A stretch of DNA of 64,000 bases. Source: Flaccisagitta enflata. Its lineage: Eukaryota; Chaetognatha; Sagittoidea; Aphragmophora. The stretch lies in NCBI GenBank assembly GCA_965153355.1, contig OZ231128.1, positions 13,516,001-13,580,000 on the forward strand. The letters run 5' to 3'. The position numbers and the translations under genes are program-made. Below are positions 1 through 13,240 of the stretch, piece after piece. The number at the start of each line of letters is the position of its first letter. Positions within the stretch are counted from its first letter, which is position 1. The notes under the pieces were generated by a model. The model was not told the DNA's origin, ran no database searches, and saw nothing but the letters and a program-made list of their open reading frames with translations.

Positions 1-120
1 ATACTTGAGTCACCAGACGATGGGCGCTGACATAAGAATTCTATGTTTCAGAAGAAGGCATTTTGTTTGAAGGGAAGTTGCTTCTACTTGGATTACCCTA
101 AGACGGCCCAAAACAGAAAG

Positions 121-440
<320 letters not shown>

Positions 441-477
441 AGAACTAGGCCGGCACTGTGCTTTTAAAAGAATTTTT

Positions 478-1040
478 GAGTGAAAAGTCATATAACAGTG
501 GGTTTTTCTGCATTTTTGTGTAGTATTGGGGTGTATAAGCATGTAACTAGCAAACATAAAATCATTCCCCGAGCGCATTTTGAGCAATCTTCAAAATAGA
601 AAAAAATTTGACCCATCTTTAATGCAGATTCTTGTGTGTTGTATTGACTCATTTTTTGATTCCATATTGTTATTCTATGCAATATTCCCTTTTATTTGAT
701 AGGTCACACTATATGGTTTGATACAGAAATACAGTTCTCATATTTTCAGCCACCGTTACTTTTTTTGTAGCGGTGACTCAAAAAATGACAATTTAGATTC
801 TTTGCAAAGGTATAGAGTGCGACCTATCAAATGAAAGAGAATTTTGGATAGATTAACAATATGAAATTAAAAATTGAGTCAACACAACCCAGTAGAATCT
901 GCAAAGAAAATGGGTCAATTTTTTTCTGATTTGGAGGATTACTCAAAAAGCACTGATTTTGTTTTTACTAGTAATAACTTATTGCGCTCTGATACTACAC
1001 AAATCTGCGGATAAACTCACTGTTATTTGTCTTTTCACTC
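478..1040. mobile_element. Long-armed foldback element / MITE
   Basis: The left arm (from GAGTGAAAAGTC at 478) is the inverted complement of the right arm (ending GACTTTTCACTC-like at 1040). The arms pair over roughly 250 bp each around a centre near 770-780. Matched landmarks include ATAACAGTG, TTTTGTGTAGTAT, AAAATTTGACCCA and GATAGGTC. No coding sequence is present. Flanks GAATTTTT and GAATTGTT are similar but not identical, so a target duplication is not secure. It is probably a non-autonomous DNA transposon of unknown superfamily. Confidence 0.7.
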
Positions 1041-1254
1041 CGAATTGTTTAAAAAGCAGAGTGCCGGATACACGGCAAGACAATCGCAGACGGTTGAGCA
1101 GAGGCCGTAATGCGAAAACTGCTCGCAATTCAAACAAGACTGGATAGTGTACACTGTACACTGTACACGGCAGGACTGTCGGATGGTTGGGCAGGGGAAG
1201 TGACGCAAAAACTGCTCACATTACAACAAGGCCGGATACACGGGCCAAGACGGT
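1041..1254 (-). repeat. Fragments of F1-family tails
   Basis: Contains minus-orientation pieces of the F1 short element, such as GCCGGATACACGGC near 1062 and CAAGGCCGGATACACGG near 1228. Between them are TGTACACTGTACAC-type short palindromic repeats. No complete copy is present. Confidence 0.5.
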
Positions 1255-1565
1255 GCGCCGAGCGTTATTTATTCATAGCTATCCCTAGCTCTATCAGACC
1301 ATTCCTAGCTCTATCAGACCTATCCCGCCGGGCATTATTAATCCATAGCTATCCATGGCTCCATCAGATCTATCCCTAGCTCTATCAGACCACTCCTAGC
1401 TCTATAAGACCTATCCCGAGCTCTATCAGGCCTCTCCCGAGCTCTATCAGACCTTTCCCAAGCTCTATCAGACCTATCATCAGCTCTATCAGACCTATCC
1501 CCAGCTCCATCAGACCTATCCTAAGACCTATGCGACCTATCCCCAGCTCTATAAGACCTAACCGT
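1255..1565. repeat. 20-bp minisatellite
   Basis: About 15 imperfect copies of a unit near AGCTCTATCAGACCTATCCC. The first units are more diverged. Confidence 0.85.
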
Positions 1566-1582
1566 AGCTGATTATATTAGTA

Positions 1583-2007
1583 TCATTTATGATATATATG
1601 ATATATATGATATATATGATATATATAATATATGATATATATGATATGATATATGATATGATATATATGATATATATGATATATATGATATATATGATAT
1701 GATATATGATATGATATATGATATGATATATGATATGATATGATATATGATATGATATGATATATGATATGATATGATATATGATAAATGATATATGATA
1801 TATGATATGATATGATATATGATATGATATATGATATGATATGATGTATGATATGATATATGATATGATATAATATATGATATGAGATATGATACATGAT
1901 ATGATATATGATATGATATGATATATGATATGATGTATGATATATTATATGATATGATATATGATATGATATATGATATGATATATGATATGATATATAT
2001 GATATAT
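1583..2007. repeat. (GATAT)n/(TGATATA)n array
   Basis: Short AT-rich units alternating GATAT and GATATAT for about 425 bp. The array abuts the truncated end of the direct-repeat element that begins at 2008. The same array type resumes at 2388 on the other side of that element, so the element sits inside the array. Confidence 0.93.
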
Positions 2008-2387
2008 CACAAGGCCCTCTTCCATTTATTTCAGTTTGGGTATAGTGAGGGATATTGTTCCACTTTTCATATTACTCAGTACCTTGGATTGGAATGTCCG
2101 GCGGTCGCATTAAGCTTGACCTCGATTCTATCCTCTAAGGGTATGGTTTCTTAACAATGTTACCCTCGGGTGATTTGTTGAATTTGGTTAAAAAAGTAAC
2201 AATCATCGCCCTAACTACTTTTGGTAAGCAGTTTGCTTTTGGGTTAGATTGAGAAGGAATGTTTTTCAGATTCTGTTTTGTGGAAAACTAGGAGTGGTGC
2301 GCGTATTAACTAGTCAGTGAGGGTTCACAAGGCCCTCTTCCATTTATTTCAGTTTGGGTATAGTGAGGGATATTGTTCCACTTTTCA
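2008..2387 (+). mobile_element. TRIM-like element, A(partial)-B-A
   Basis: Two direct copies of block A flank block B. The left A is a truncated piece (2008-2069), B is 2070-2242 (173 bp), and the right A is 2243-2387 (145 bp, GTTAGATTG to CCACTTTTCA). The same A and B, with A of 148 bp and B of 174 bp, occur inverted at 46,631-49,328, where both A copies are complete. Terminal direct repeats around a tiny non-coding core suggest a terminal-repeat retrotransposon in miniature. No convincing primer-binding site or polypurine tract was seen, so a satellite-like origin is possible. Confidence 0.6.
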
Positions 2388-2505
2388 TTTATGAAGATAT
2401 ATATGACATATATGATATGATATATGTGATATCATTTATGATATATATCATTTATGATATATATCATTTATGATATATATCATTTATGATATATTAGTAT
2501 CATTT
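2388..2505. repeat. (GATAT)n array, right part
   Basis: ATATATCATTTATGAT-type units following the direct-repeat element. It is the continuation of the array at 1583-2007. Confidence 0.85.
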
Positions 2506-2555
2506 ATGATGAACGAAATGAGTTTTCTATTGATTTCAAACATTTTTATCGATTT

Positions 2556-3761
<1,206 letters not shown>

Positions 3762-3952
3762 AGCCGCGTGCACGCGACTCTACAACCCGCTATGTCCATC
3801 GGTCGGTCGGTTGGTTGGTTGGTCCGTCACACTTACTTTTTTTTATGATTTTACTTCTTTGACCTCACTGCTCCTGCCCAAATGGTCTGGTGACCTCAAA
3901 TATGGCCTCTGCCCACCCGCACGCGACTTTGGTAGCCGTGTATCCGGCCTTG
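3762..3952 (+). mobile_element. F1 short element, subtype a, complete copy
   Basis: The palindromic head AGCCGCGTGCACGCGACT follows a T tract. Next come CTACAACCCGC, a GTCGGTCGGTTGGTTGG array, and the core with TGACCTCACTGCTCCTGCCC. The inverted head motif GCACGCGACT follows, and the tail GTGTATCCGGCCTTG runs into TTT. It has no coding capacity. This copy is close to the consensus. Confidence 0.75.
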
Positions 3953-4211
3953 TTTAGTAAGAAAGAGCCAGCTAATCACATCAAGTGCGTGCAAAATCCC
4001 TCCCTACTGTCAGTGCAGAGAGGAATTACAAGGTCAGGTGATTACCGTCGCGTGCATCATGTCGCTTAACTACGATGAAACAAAAAATCTAAAATTTAGT
4101 CTCCTTTGAAGTCTCAATTCCAAAGTACTGTAGCCACTTTTTAGGTCCGTCCATTGGTCCGTCTATTGGTTGGTTGGTTGGTTGGTTGGTCGGTTGGTCT
4201 GTTCCCTTTTT

Positions 4212-4683
4212 TGGGCAGCGGCCGATGTCCTGTAGGTCAAGGGATAATTTCCTCATGTCCGTCCGTATGTCCGTCCGTACGTCCCCCCCAAGCTTCTCTT
4301 TTCTCAAATTCCCATTGAATAACATGGGAAAATGACAAAATGCAAACTTCCCATTGAATAACATGGAAAATTTACAAAAAAATATAAAAGATGCAAATTT
4401 CCCATCAAAAGCATGGAAAATTACCAAAAAATGAAAACTGCAAAATTCCAATTGGATAACATGAAAAATTGATAAAGAAATGCAAAAAAAAAAAAAAAAT
4501 TGCATTGAATAACATGTAAATTTGACAAGAAATTGTAAAAAATGAAAAAAGTCACTCACTCCTGTGTCCTACAGGACATCGGCCCTTTGGGACCGCCGCC
4601 CCGCTCTCACTCCACTTCTTCAGCTAATCACTCTAAGCAGGGCGTCGGGGACCGTTGACCATGTGCGATCCTTGGATAGCTTG
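4212..4683 (+). mobile_element. F2 short element, copy A
   Basis: The left subterminal block (TGGGCAGCGGCCGATGTCC, then the palindrome TGTCCTGTAGG) recurs inverted at 4560-4605 (CCTACAGGACATCGGCCC). Between them lie a GTCCGTAC-type array and about six copies of a minisatellite whose unit contains CCCATTGAATAACATGG. The tail ends CCTTGGATAGCTTG before TTT. The plan matches F1, with inverted subterminal repeats, a tetranucleotide array and a CTTG tail. A homologous copy lies at 24,472-25,022. Confidence 0.65.
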
Positions 4684-4707
4684 TTTACTTTTTCGGCGTT
4701 TTTGAGC

Positions 4708-4807
4708 TTTTTGAGGTTACTGCTCCTGCCCAGATGCCCTGGTAACCTTCTCCAGCACTGCTCCTGCCTACCCGCACGCAACTGGGGTAGACGTGTATCC
4801 GGCCTTG
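4708..4807 (+). mobile_element. F1 3' fragment
   Basis: Core and tail only: ACTGCTCCTGCCC, CCGCACGCAACT, and GTGTATCCGGCCTTG into TTT. The head is missing and the fragment follows the F2 copy directly. Confidence 0.55.
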
Positions 4808-5062
4808 TTTATTTTGCTTATTCTAGAAATGATAGGATCAATTTATTGGTGATGACATGAAAGGCTCTCCATTTTCTTTAGAAATGACATTAGTTTGAAT
4901 AGAAGCATATCAAAACCATGTTGGGAAAAAGGGACAAAAAAATAGCTCCTTTTTAACAATCAGAAAGCTGAGTTATTTTTTCTAAACTGAAGTCATTTGA
5001 AAACAAATAAAGCTACAAACTTTTGATTGGACTAGATCTGTAGAGCTTTTGAAACTCTTTAA

Positions 5063-5666
5063 CAGGGTGTCCAATAAATTTGGCAAAATTGTAAAAGGAG
5101 CATTTTAAAGATACTCTGAACTGATTGTTTTCATTGAAATAATGATCAGCCATAATGGTTGGGTAGTTTTGAATGCTTATCCTTCAACCAACAGCAATAA
5201 TCCATAAAAAAGATCAATACAGGGCAGGAAAGATTCATTTGAAGTTATCTTGAGAAAATCTGCTTTCATGGACAGAAGGCAATTGATCATCAATTTCTAA
5301 TTATTCTAGCAGGGTTTTTTCAATGCCTTAACCTAATTTTGAGTAAGATGGATGGTCCTGCTTCAATAAAAATGTATACCCACCCATTTATCGACCACAT
5401 TTGGGTATCAAATTAGAAGTCAAAGATGACTAGTGAGTGGTTATCCTCTACTATATTTTGTCGATAAAAAATTCTCCAAAACTGGAAAGTTTGTCTCAGG
5501 TATAACTCCTTGCCTTTCAAAGCAGGGCAGTCCATATCAAAAACTGTGCATTCTAACATCCAAAAGAACTAATTGGGAGGCTACTTACCAAATTTCGGCT
5601 TACTGGGCTGCCTAGAAGTAAGGTTTATGTGCTCTCAAGTTTTTGCCAAATTTATTGGACACCCTG
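5063..5666. mobile_element. TTAA-flanked element with ~28-bp terminal inverted repeats
   Basis: The left terminus CAGGGTGTCCAATAAATTTG is mirrored exactly at the right end. Both ends are flanked by TTAA (5059-5062 and 5667-5670). The 604-bp interior has no credible ORF. TTAA duplication suggests a piggyBac- or Kolobok-type non-autonomous element. The CAGGGTGTCC terminus also resembles some mariner-type ends, where only the TA would be duplicated. Confidence 0.7.
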
Positions 5667-5670
5667 TTAA

Positions 5671-6666
5671 AACGCTCATGGATTTGAAGTGGGTGCGTTA
5701 GGGTATAGGCCGTAGGGGTGGGGTTAGGGCTAGGGCCTAGGGTAAACAAAACAAGCACACTGGATTGCGACAGTTAAAATTTGTTGGGAAGAGATGTACC
5801 AAGTGGTGAAGTAACTGAAATAGCAAAAAAAAAAAAGAAACAAAACAACTTTCAAAAAAAAATGCCATACTAAGAAGAGAAAAGAAGTTTTAAAAAAAAT
5901 GTGTACTGGTTTGAATTTGTCTTAGTGAGAGACTCACAGAGTGACAGATCGCCGGATTGACCAAAGAAATGCAGTCACAAAATGAGTCGCGTGCGCGAGA
6001 GTGAAAAGAAAAGTAGAAAAACGAGATTGGAGAAGTCTGGAATGGAAGGCAGATTTTGGTTGATCCCAACAGATCCATTTGGTCAAGAGTTGGTCGAGAT
6101 TTGGTCAAGATTTCTTCAAGAAGAAAAACTTTAACGTGGTGACTGAAAGCCGGAGAACACTTTTGAAGCAGTTGTAAATGTAGAGCAGAGGGTCTTTTCA
6201 GTTTTAGTCGAGTGCACGAGACCCTAAACGTTGCTTTCTCCATCCATCTGTCTAGCGGTCCATCGCTCATATTTTTTTCAAATTTTGGACGTTTTTGGGT
6301 AATTCAAGGTAAAATGTGTAGTTTCTCAAGGAAGGTAGTCCGTGACTGGAGTGCCGGGGCTTGATAATTTTGGTTTTACTTTAATACAATCATCTGAAAA
6401 CGAATACTCATGATCAGGTGCAAGCGTGAATTGAAGTGCATGCGTGCATTTCAGTGCAAATGTGCATTTGCGCATGAGTGCATTTCAGTGCAAATGTACA
6501 TAATAGAACCATCATGTGCATGTATTCATCTGCTTCGGCGCATAATCGGAAAGTGAAAAGGCCCAAAAAAAAGGAAAATCTATTGTATTCGTTTGAACGA
6601 TTTAAACGACAAATGAGACAAGACCAAAATCGGGCAACTAACAATCGAATTGTGCCTCAGATTGTG

Positions 6667-6670
<4 letters not shown>
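5671..6670. other. No gene recognised
   Basis: AT-rich sequence with a possible F1 head fragment at 6193-6280 (AGTCGAGTGCACGAGACC followed by a CATCCATC array). Short GTGCAAATGTGCAT repeats lie near 6420-6500. Nothing coding is supported. Confidence 0.45.

Positions 6671-6706
<36 letters not shown>
6671..6706. repeat. (CT)n microsatellite
   Basis: About 36 bp of pure CT. Confidence 0.9.
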
Positions 6707-6710
<4 letters not shown>

Positions 6711-7698
6711 CAGGCGCCTGAATCAGAGTGACAGTGAAAAAGTACTGATTTTGCCTAGTTATTGGCTACCTAGCATATCAAAATCTCAAATATGAAGGAA
6801 GGTAGTTTGGCTCTTGATCCCAGATAATGTCTTGTAACAGCTTTCATCATTAGCAAAATGATTGGCAGTAAGAAAAAAAGTTTTCTTGCCAATTATATCA
6901 AGGATTTCAGCTCGGCTGGTTTATTGTGGAAATGACCAAAATTAAGCTATAAACAATAAAAACAGCACAATCCCCCCCCCGCTCCGCCACGCATTGCAAA
7001 AAGGAAACACACGGTGAAAAAATTTCAACCAGACTAGAAACAAGAAGGCGAGAAGGCAAGCCAGCCAGCCAGGCAAGTAGAAAGAACGAATCACCAGGCA
7101 AGTAGAAAAGAAGAATCACCAGGCCGAATGACAACTCATCTTTGCCTACGGAAAGCAAATCGCACCGGATTAACTCACAGTTTCTTCCTTCTTCCCTTCC
7201 TCCCCCCCCCAGTTGCATCGGGTGAATTCAGAGTTTCAGCCTTCCCCTCATCTCTCCTCCCCCTTCCATGGAAACGGATGATATCACAGTTTTAGCCTTC
7301 CCCAGAGAATCTCGGCAATGAAATAAGAGAACGGAAGCCGGGAGGGATGGCAAGGGAAAGGGGGGGGAAGAATTTTGTGAAAGGGCTGAGGTAGAACTTA
7401 CCTCCGACTAAGAGGATCGAGGAGGCATGTAGTCAGTGATAATGCGGAATGGGGTTGAAGAGGTTGGGAAATTCCCAATGGAAAGATGCTTTACCGATAA
7501 ACCCCGTTGTAACGAATCTGAGATTTACAATAATTTGTCAACAACGCTCTTACACTTTTCTTTCAAATTACTTTTTTTTTTTCAATTTGATAGGTGGAAG
7601 TGGAAAGTAAGCAAAGTTTAGTTAATGTTAGATAAAGAAACTGGAAAGGGGTTGGATAATGAGGTGATGAGGAGGGAGAGGCGTAGAGGAAGGAGGAA
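6707..7698. other. No gene recognised
   Basis: Unique-looking sequence with C and G homopolymer runs (6973-6982, 7201-7210, 7360-7368). At 7070-7125 there is a local duplication of AGGCAAGTAGAAAAGAAGAATCACC-like sequence. The short ORFs have no recognisable domain. Confidence 0.4.
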
Positions 7699-8045
<347 letters not shown>

Positions 8046-8642
8046 ATGTGAGTTTGATTTTGTCCTAAGAGAGATACTGACAAAATGACCATCTTGAACT
8101 TTGTTTACCCATCCCCAGTCCAGTCAACAATGCGACCATTTCTGTATGGTCAAGAATTACTGTATGGTTAGGTAGCTTGCTAAAAGGGTGTGTCCGTGCG
8201 TCTGTAGGCCCTAATGTGATTTTTTGATGATGTACTAAATTGATTTCTTGGCATAGTTGACCCTGCCCAGTGACTGCACTGAGCACCTCCCGATCAGAAA
8301 CATTTATGTGCATCTATCGTATTGCTGTCTCAAGATCTCAACAACACGGAGTATTGATATCGTCCGGAAAGGGTGGGCAAGGGCAGAAAAGCGTCTTTTC
8401 ACAATTTAAAAAAAAAACAACCAACCAACAGACAGACAAACAATGCCCCCTATCAACAGAAAAGATTACAGGGGCCTAGAGGGTGATGAGGCAAAATGGG
8501 TCTGATGTTCTTGGCTTCAAGTAGACACACTACATTTAAGCTGAGCTTCAATAGAGCGCTTTCAAGTATAGTTGTCAGTGTAGAAAGAACTATGGGACAG
8601 CCTAATGCCAATGGTGCTATCAAAGTGAGTGCGCCTCAGGGA

Positions 8643-8916
8643 TGCTCTACCCTACCCTAATCTGCGATTTTCTATTCTACCCTAATCTGTGATGCTCCAC
8701 CCTACCCTAATTTGCAGTGCTCCACCCTACCCTAATCTGCAATGCTCCACCCTACCCTTATATGGGATGCTCCACCCTACCTTAATCTGCGATGCTCCAT
8801 CCTCCCCTTATCTGCGATCTCTACCCTACCCTAATCTGCAATGCGCCACCCTACCCTTACATGCGATGCTCCACCCTACCCTTACATGTGATGCTCCACC
8901 CTACCCTTATCTGCGA
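8643..8916. repeat. 25-bp minisatellite
   Basis: About 11 imperfect units near CTGCGATGCTCCACCCTACC plus CTTAT. The CCCTACCCTAA stretches resemble telomere repeats only by chance, because the period is 25 bp. Confidence 0.88.
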
Positions 8917-9418
<502 letters not shown>

Positions 9419-9768
9419 GGTATCTTTATAAGAGGGTTTGTCTTTCCGTTCGTCCGTCCGTCCGTTACGCCTGTGCAAAAATTGCATTTCTAGGCTTTTT
9501 ATGGCCACGGCGACGTCCAACACTGAATTAAATGATCGATACACGTGTCTTGAGTGCCTCCTTTACTACTCTATTGTTTTATCTGTCAGATTGTTCATCT
9601 GTCTCTCTTTATGTGTCACATGATCAATACACATAGAGACACAGTCCGGACGCATCGTTGCCCGGTTGGGTTTGTTTCCCATAGGAAAGCAGATTGTCAA
9701 GATATCAATCTCAACTGCCACAAAGTCTGTCTGCTGTCATTCTGATGACGGTCCTGGTCTCTCATCTT

Positions 9769-9769
9769 C

Positions 9770-9822
<53 letters not shown>

Positions 9823-9960
9823 TCTTTCTTCTCTCTCTCTCTCTCTCTTCCAGTCTGTCCGTCTGTCTGTCCGTCATCCATCCATCCGTCCGTCAATCCG
9901 TCCATCCGTCCGTCTGTCATTCCATCCGTCCGTCCATCCGTCTGTCCATCCATCCCTCCG
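9769..9960. repeat. (CT)n then (GTCC/ATCC)n arrays
   Basis: About 80 bp of CT is followed by about 110 bp of CCGT/CCAT tetranucleotides. The GTCC-type array directly precedes the F1 head at 9971. Confidence 0.9.
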
Positions 9961-9970
9961 TAACATTTTT

Positions 9971-10205
9971 AGTTGCGTGCATACAACTCTACGACCATCT
10001 GTTCATCTGTCCATCCGTCAAACTTTACTTGTTTCTACTTTTTCGGCGTTTACGGGCGGTTTTTGTATCACTGCCCCGGCCTAGATGCATTGTCAACCTA
10101 CCCCTGCCCAAACGCATGCAACTTGGATAGCATGCAACTTGCGAGCTTTTTTTTTGGCTCTCCAGTCCAACCGTTCACGACTGAAGTGCCGTGTATCCGG
10201 CCTTG
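9971..10205 (+). mobile_element. F1 short element, diverged copy
   Basis: The head is AGTTGCGTGCATACAACT after TTTTT, followed by a CATCTGTCCATCC array and a core with TACTTTTTCGGCG. The inverted motif ACGCATGCAACT is present and duplicated at 10,107-10,140. The tail is GTGTATCCGGCCTTG. Confidence 0.65.
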
Positions 10206-10259
10206 TTCCAAATCCTTCTCGCATATACAATAAATTCCAAATTAAACTTTCTTGCATTC

Positions 10260-10464
10260 AGTCGCGTGCACGCTTTCAGTCGCGTGCACGCAACTCTACA
10301 ACCCGCTTTGTCTGTCGGTCGGTCAGTTGGTTGTTCGGTCGGTCACACTTTACTTTTTTTATGATTTTTTTTTACCTCACTGCTCCTGCCCAAATGGTCT
10401 GGTGACCTCAAATATGGTCCCTGCCCACCTGCACGCGACTTCGGTAGCCGTGTATCCAGCCTTG
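10260..10464 (+). mobile_element. F1 short element, subtype a, duplicated head
   Basis: The head AGTCGCGTGCACGC is present twice, at 10,260 and 10,279. A GTCGGTCGGTC array follows, then a TGACCTCACTGCTCCTGCCC-like core, GCACGCGACT and the tail GTGTATCCAGCCTTG. T tracts flank the tail. Confidence 0.7.
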
Positions 10465-10484
10465 TTTTTTTTTCATTTCATTTT

Positions 10485-10739
10485 TTGGCCAAATGTCACA
10501 TGAAGAACGACGTCATAGACACCCCTGATACCCCTGACACCCCTCACCTGCTTTACCCATTAGAACCGATGTCCTCCCTCACCCCATCCCTACCTTTCCC
10601 CCACCCCACCCCACCCCACCCCATCCCTACCTTCCCCCACCCCACCCCAACCCCCGTCTTCCTCATCTTTTCCTAGACCAAATTTTCAGAATATAAATGT
10701 AATAAAGTGTAATAAATGTTGGCGGGTTTTCCCTTTTTA
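10485..10739. other. C-rich tract, no gene
   Basis: ACCCCTGAC and CCACCCCACC short repeats occur at 10,520-10,650, followed by AT-rich sequence. Nothing coding. Confidence 0.5.
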
Positions 10740-11444
10740 AATCGCATGCACGCGTCTCTATGACCCGCTCTGTCCGTCTGTTGGTCGGTTGGTCTGTCTG
10801 TTGGTCTGTAACGCTTAGCTTTTTTTCATCGTTTTATATCATTTTAAATCAATCTAAGTCATTTTACGCTATTTAAAGTGATTTTAAGTCATTCTATGTC
10901 ATGATAAGTCATTTTTTTTATATTATTTTCTCCATTATTTCAAATGTTGTCAGATTTTGTCATTTCGAATCATTTTAAGCCATTATAAGTCATTTTAGTC
11001 TTTTTGCCTTTAAGTATTTTAGTCTTTGTCTTTTGGTCTTTTGGTCTGTTGGCCGTTTGGTCTTTTAGTCTTTTAGTCTCGTAGTCTCGTGGTCTTTTGG
11101 TCTTATCAGTCAGCGGACAAAACATAATAGGTATATATATCATACGGTTGGTTTTGATACAACATGCTGATAGTAGGCAAAATATTGTATGCAACGACCA
11201 GTGGTTTAAATAACACCCAGCTGTAATGTTACAAAATTGTAGCATTACAGCCGGCTGTAATTCTAACAACATTTTGTTTGGTACAGCTGGCTATAACTTG
11301 AGCAACTGATTGTCGCATACAATATTTTGTTTTTTAGCAGTATCTTGGATCAAAGTCAGTGGTATGATATATATACCTATAGTGTTTTGTCCACTGACTG
11401 TTATGGTCTTAACAACCGCACGCGACTGTAAGGTGTTGGCCTTG
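10740..11444 (+). mobile_element. F1 short element, subtype c, with nested MITE
   Basis: The head AATCGCATGCACGCG follows a T tract, then a GTCTGTTGGTCGG array. The long core is made of TCATTTTAAGTCATT-type units and GGTCTTTTGGTCTT units. The distal part (CCGCACGCGACT and a GGCCTTG tail) resumes after a 294-bp palindromic element inserted at 11,107. The same subtype lies inverted at 42,576-42,809 and, truncated, at 17,230-17,418. Confidence 0.62.
11107..11400. mobile_element. Palindromic MITE with TTAT target duplication
   Basis: The termini CAGTCAGCGGACAAAACATA and its inverted near-copy ending CCACTGACTG pair over about 39 bp. Inner segments such as AATATTGTATGC also pair, so the whole element is nearly palindromic. 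TTAT directly flanks both ends (11,103-11,106 and 11,401-11,404). It has no coding capacity. Confidence 0.75.
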
Positions 11445-12226
11445 TTTTTCTTTTTCTCGCCATTTGGCAAAGTAAACGAAAAAATCGGTTAAAATGGGGA
11501 AAAATTGTCAAATTTACGACCATATTTTTTTTCTTCTTTCTCTCTCTCTCTCCGGTTCCATTTTGGACTTTTACATAAGGAACAACAGCCAATTCTTTTC
11601 GTTTTGATTTAAAAACCCAATTCCTAAGATGATGCTTTGAATGGGAAAGCTTTCTTCAGTCAGAGTAATAAAAATTTAATGAGAATTAAATTCTTTAAAT
11701 CATTTAACACAAGTAAAAGTTCTACATGATAAATGGACAGGACAAGTGTTATTGAATCTTCATAAATTAAACCAAAAAATTATAGTGAAGTCAATATTTT
11801 TCCAGCAAGTTGATGTTGCTGCAAAAGAATTGGATGTTAGCCTTATGAACTCACCAGCAACTGAACAATTATTGACCTATCACTTTTTACTTTGATGTAT
11901 GGAGTCAAGAATAATTGTTGTGTCAACTGATGCTGTAGGATGTTTTAGGCGTGTTGAATCATTTAAAAAAAAAAAATTTCCCTAATGGAAACCTTATCAT
12001 TCTGTCAACAGTAATCATCTTATGAAATGGGTCTTTCAATCGAAATGAATTCCGTTCAGTGCCATTTTGAGCCATTTTAATTCCCTTCGGTGCCGTTGCT
12101 GTCATTAAAACCCCAAAATGGCAAAAACTGAGCCTCGGTTTAGTTGGCCCAACAAAAACCAAACGCCAATCGTAAACTAAAATGAACGGGCGTGAAAGAA
12201 AAAAAGATATGAAAGAAAGCAGGGAA
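11445..12226. other. No gene recognised
   Basis: AT-rich sequence with short local duplications, such as GTGCCATTTTGAGCCATTTT near 12,060. No coding region is supported. Confidence 0.4.
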
Positions 12227-12675
<449 letters not shown>

Positions 12676-12846
12676 AACGCAAACACATAGATACAAAAAC
12701 ACAAAAATGGAAAGGAAAAAAAAAGCAATGAGGAAAAGGAAGATATGGGATGGTAGTAAAAACATCGTGTAACTGCAATTTGTATTGCGGGCCCTCAGCC
12801 CGGCTCGCACAAAGATTGGATGATTTCTCCGAGAAAGGTGACGCCT

Positions 12847-12880
12847 TTTGAGGTGCGCCTACGCACCTCTACCACCTTGC
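12847..12880. repeat. Isolated F1-like palindromic head
   Basis: GAGGTGCGCCTACGCACCTC is a perfect inverted repeat of the same type as the palindromic heads near 2755. No other part of the element was recognised nearby. Confidence 0.35.
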
Positions 12881-12924
12881 AAATAAGTATACCGACAACT
12901 TCAACTAAAGACATCTCCGCTTCT

Positions 12925-13240
12925 TGGAATGCGAGAAACCTAAAAGAAAAAAAGAAATTAATCTTTGTCAAATTATCTCCAGAATGAATCCAATCTGGTT
13001 TTTGTGGCTTATCCCATGTAGAAATGGCAAGCAAAAGAATAAAAACATTCATTTTCAAAAATGTGAACAAATCAAGAATGAAGCGATTTATTAGTGTCAG
13101 ATACTTTTAAGGATATCTTGGCTCCTAGAAAAGCTAGAAACCTTTTTAAAAAAAGAAAATTAATCTTTAAGATGAGCGCAATTTGGTTTCTGTAGCTTTA
13201 ATCATTTAGAACTTACAAAAAGAACAATAAACGTAAATCC
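12925..13240. repeat. Two direct copies of a MITE-arm-like sequence
   Basis: About 110 bp beginning AGAAACCT is repeated at about 12,930 and 13,115. It includes CCAATCTGGTTT or GCAATTTGGTTT, then GTRGCTT and a TAGAA motif. The same motif set occurs in the arms of the elements at 17,834-18,049 and 48,215-48,448. Confidence 0.5.

Noticed and set aside
2008-2387. A host gene exon in the region matching 46.6-49.3 kb
   Set aside because: The similarity between the two loci covers stop-rich sequence in all frames and is explained by the direct-repeat element.
8643-8916. Interstitial telomere-like CCCTAA sequence
   Set aside because: CCCTACCCTAA occurs only within a 25-bp minisatellite unit. There is no 6- or 7-bp periodicity.
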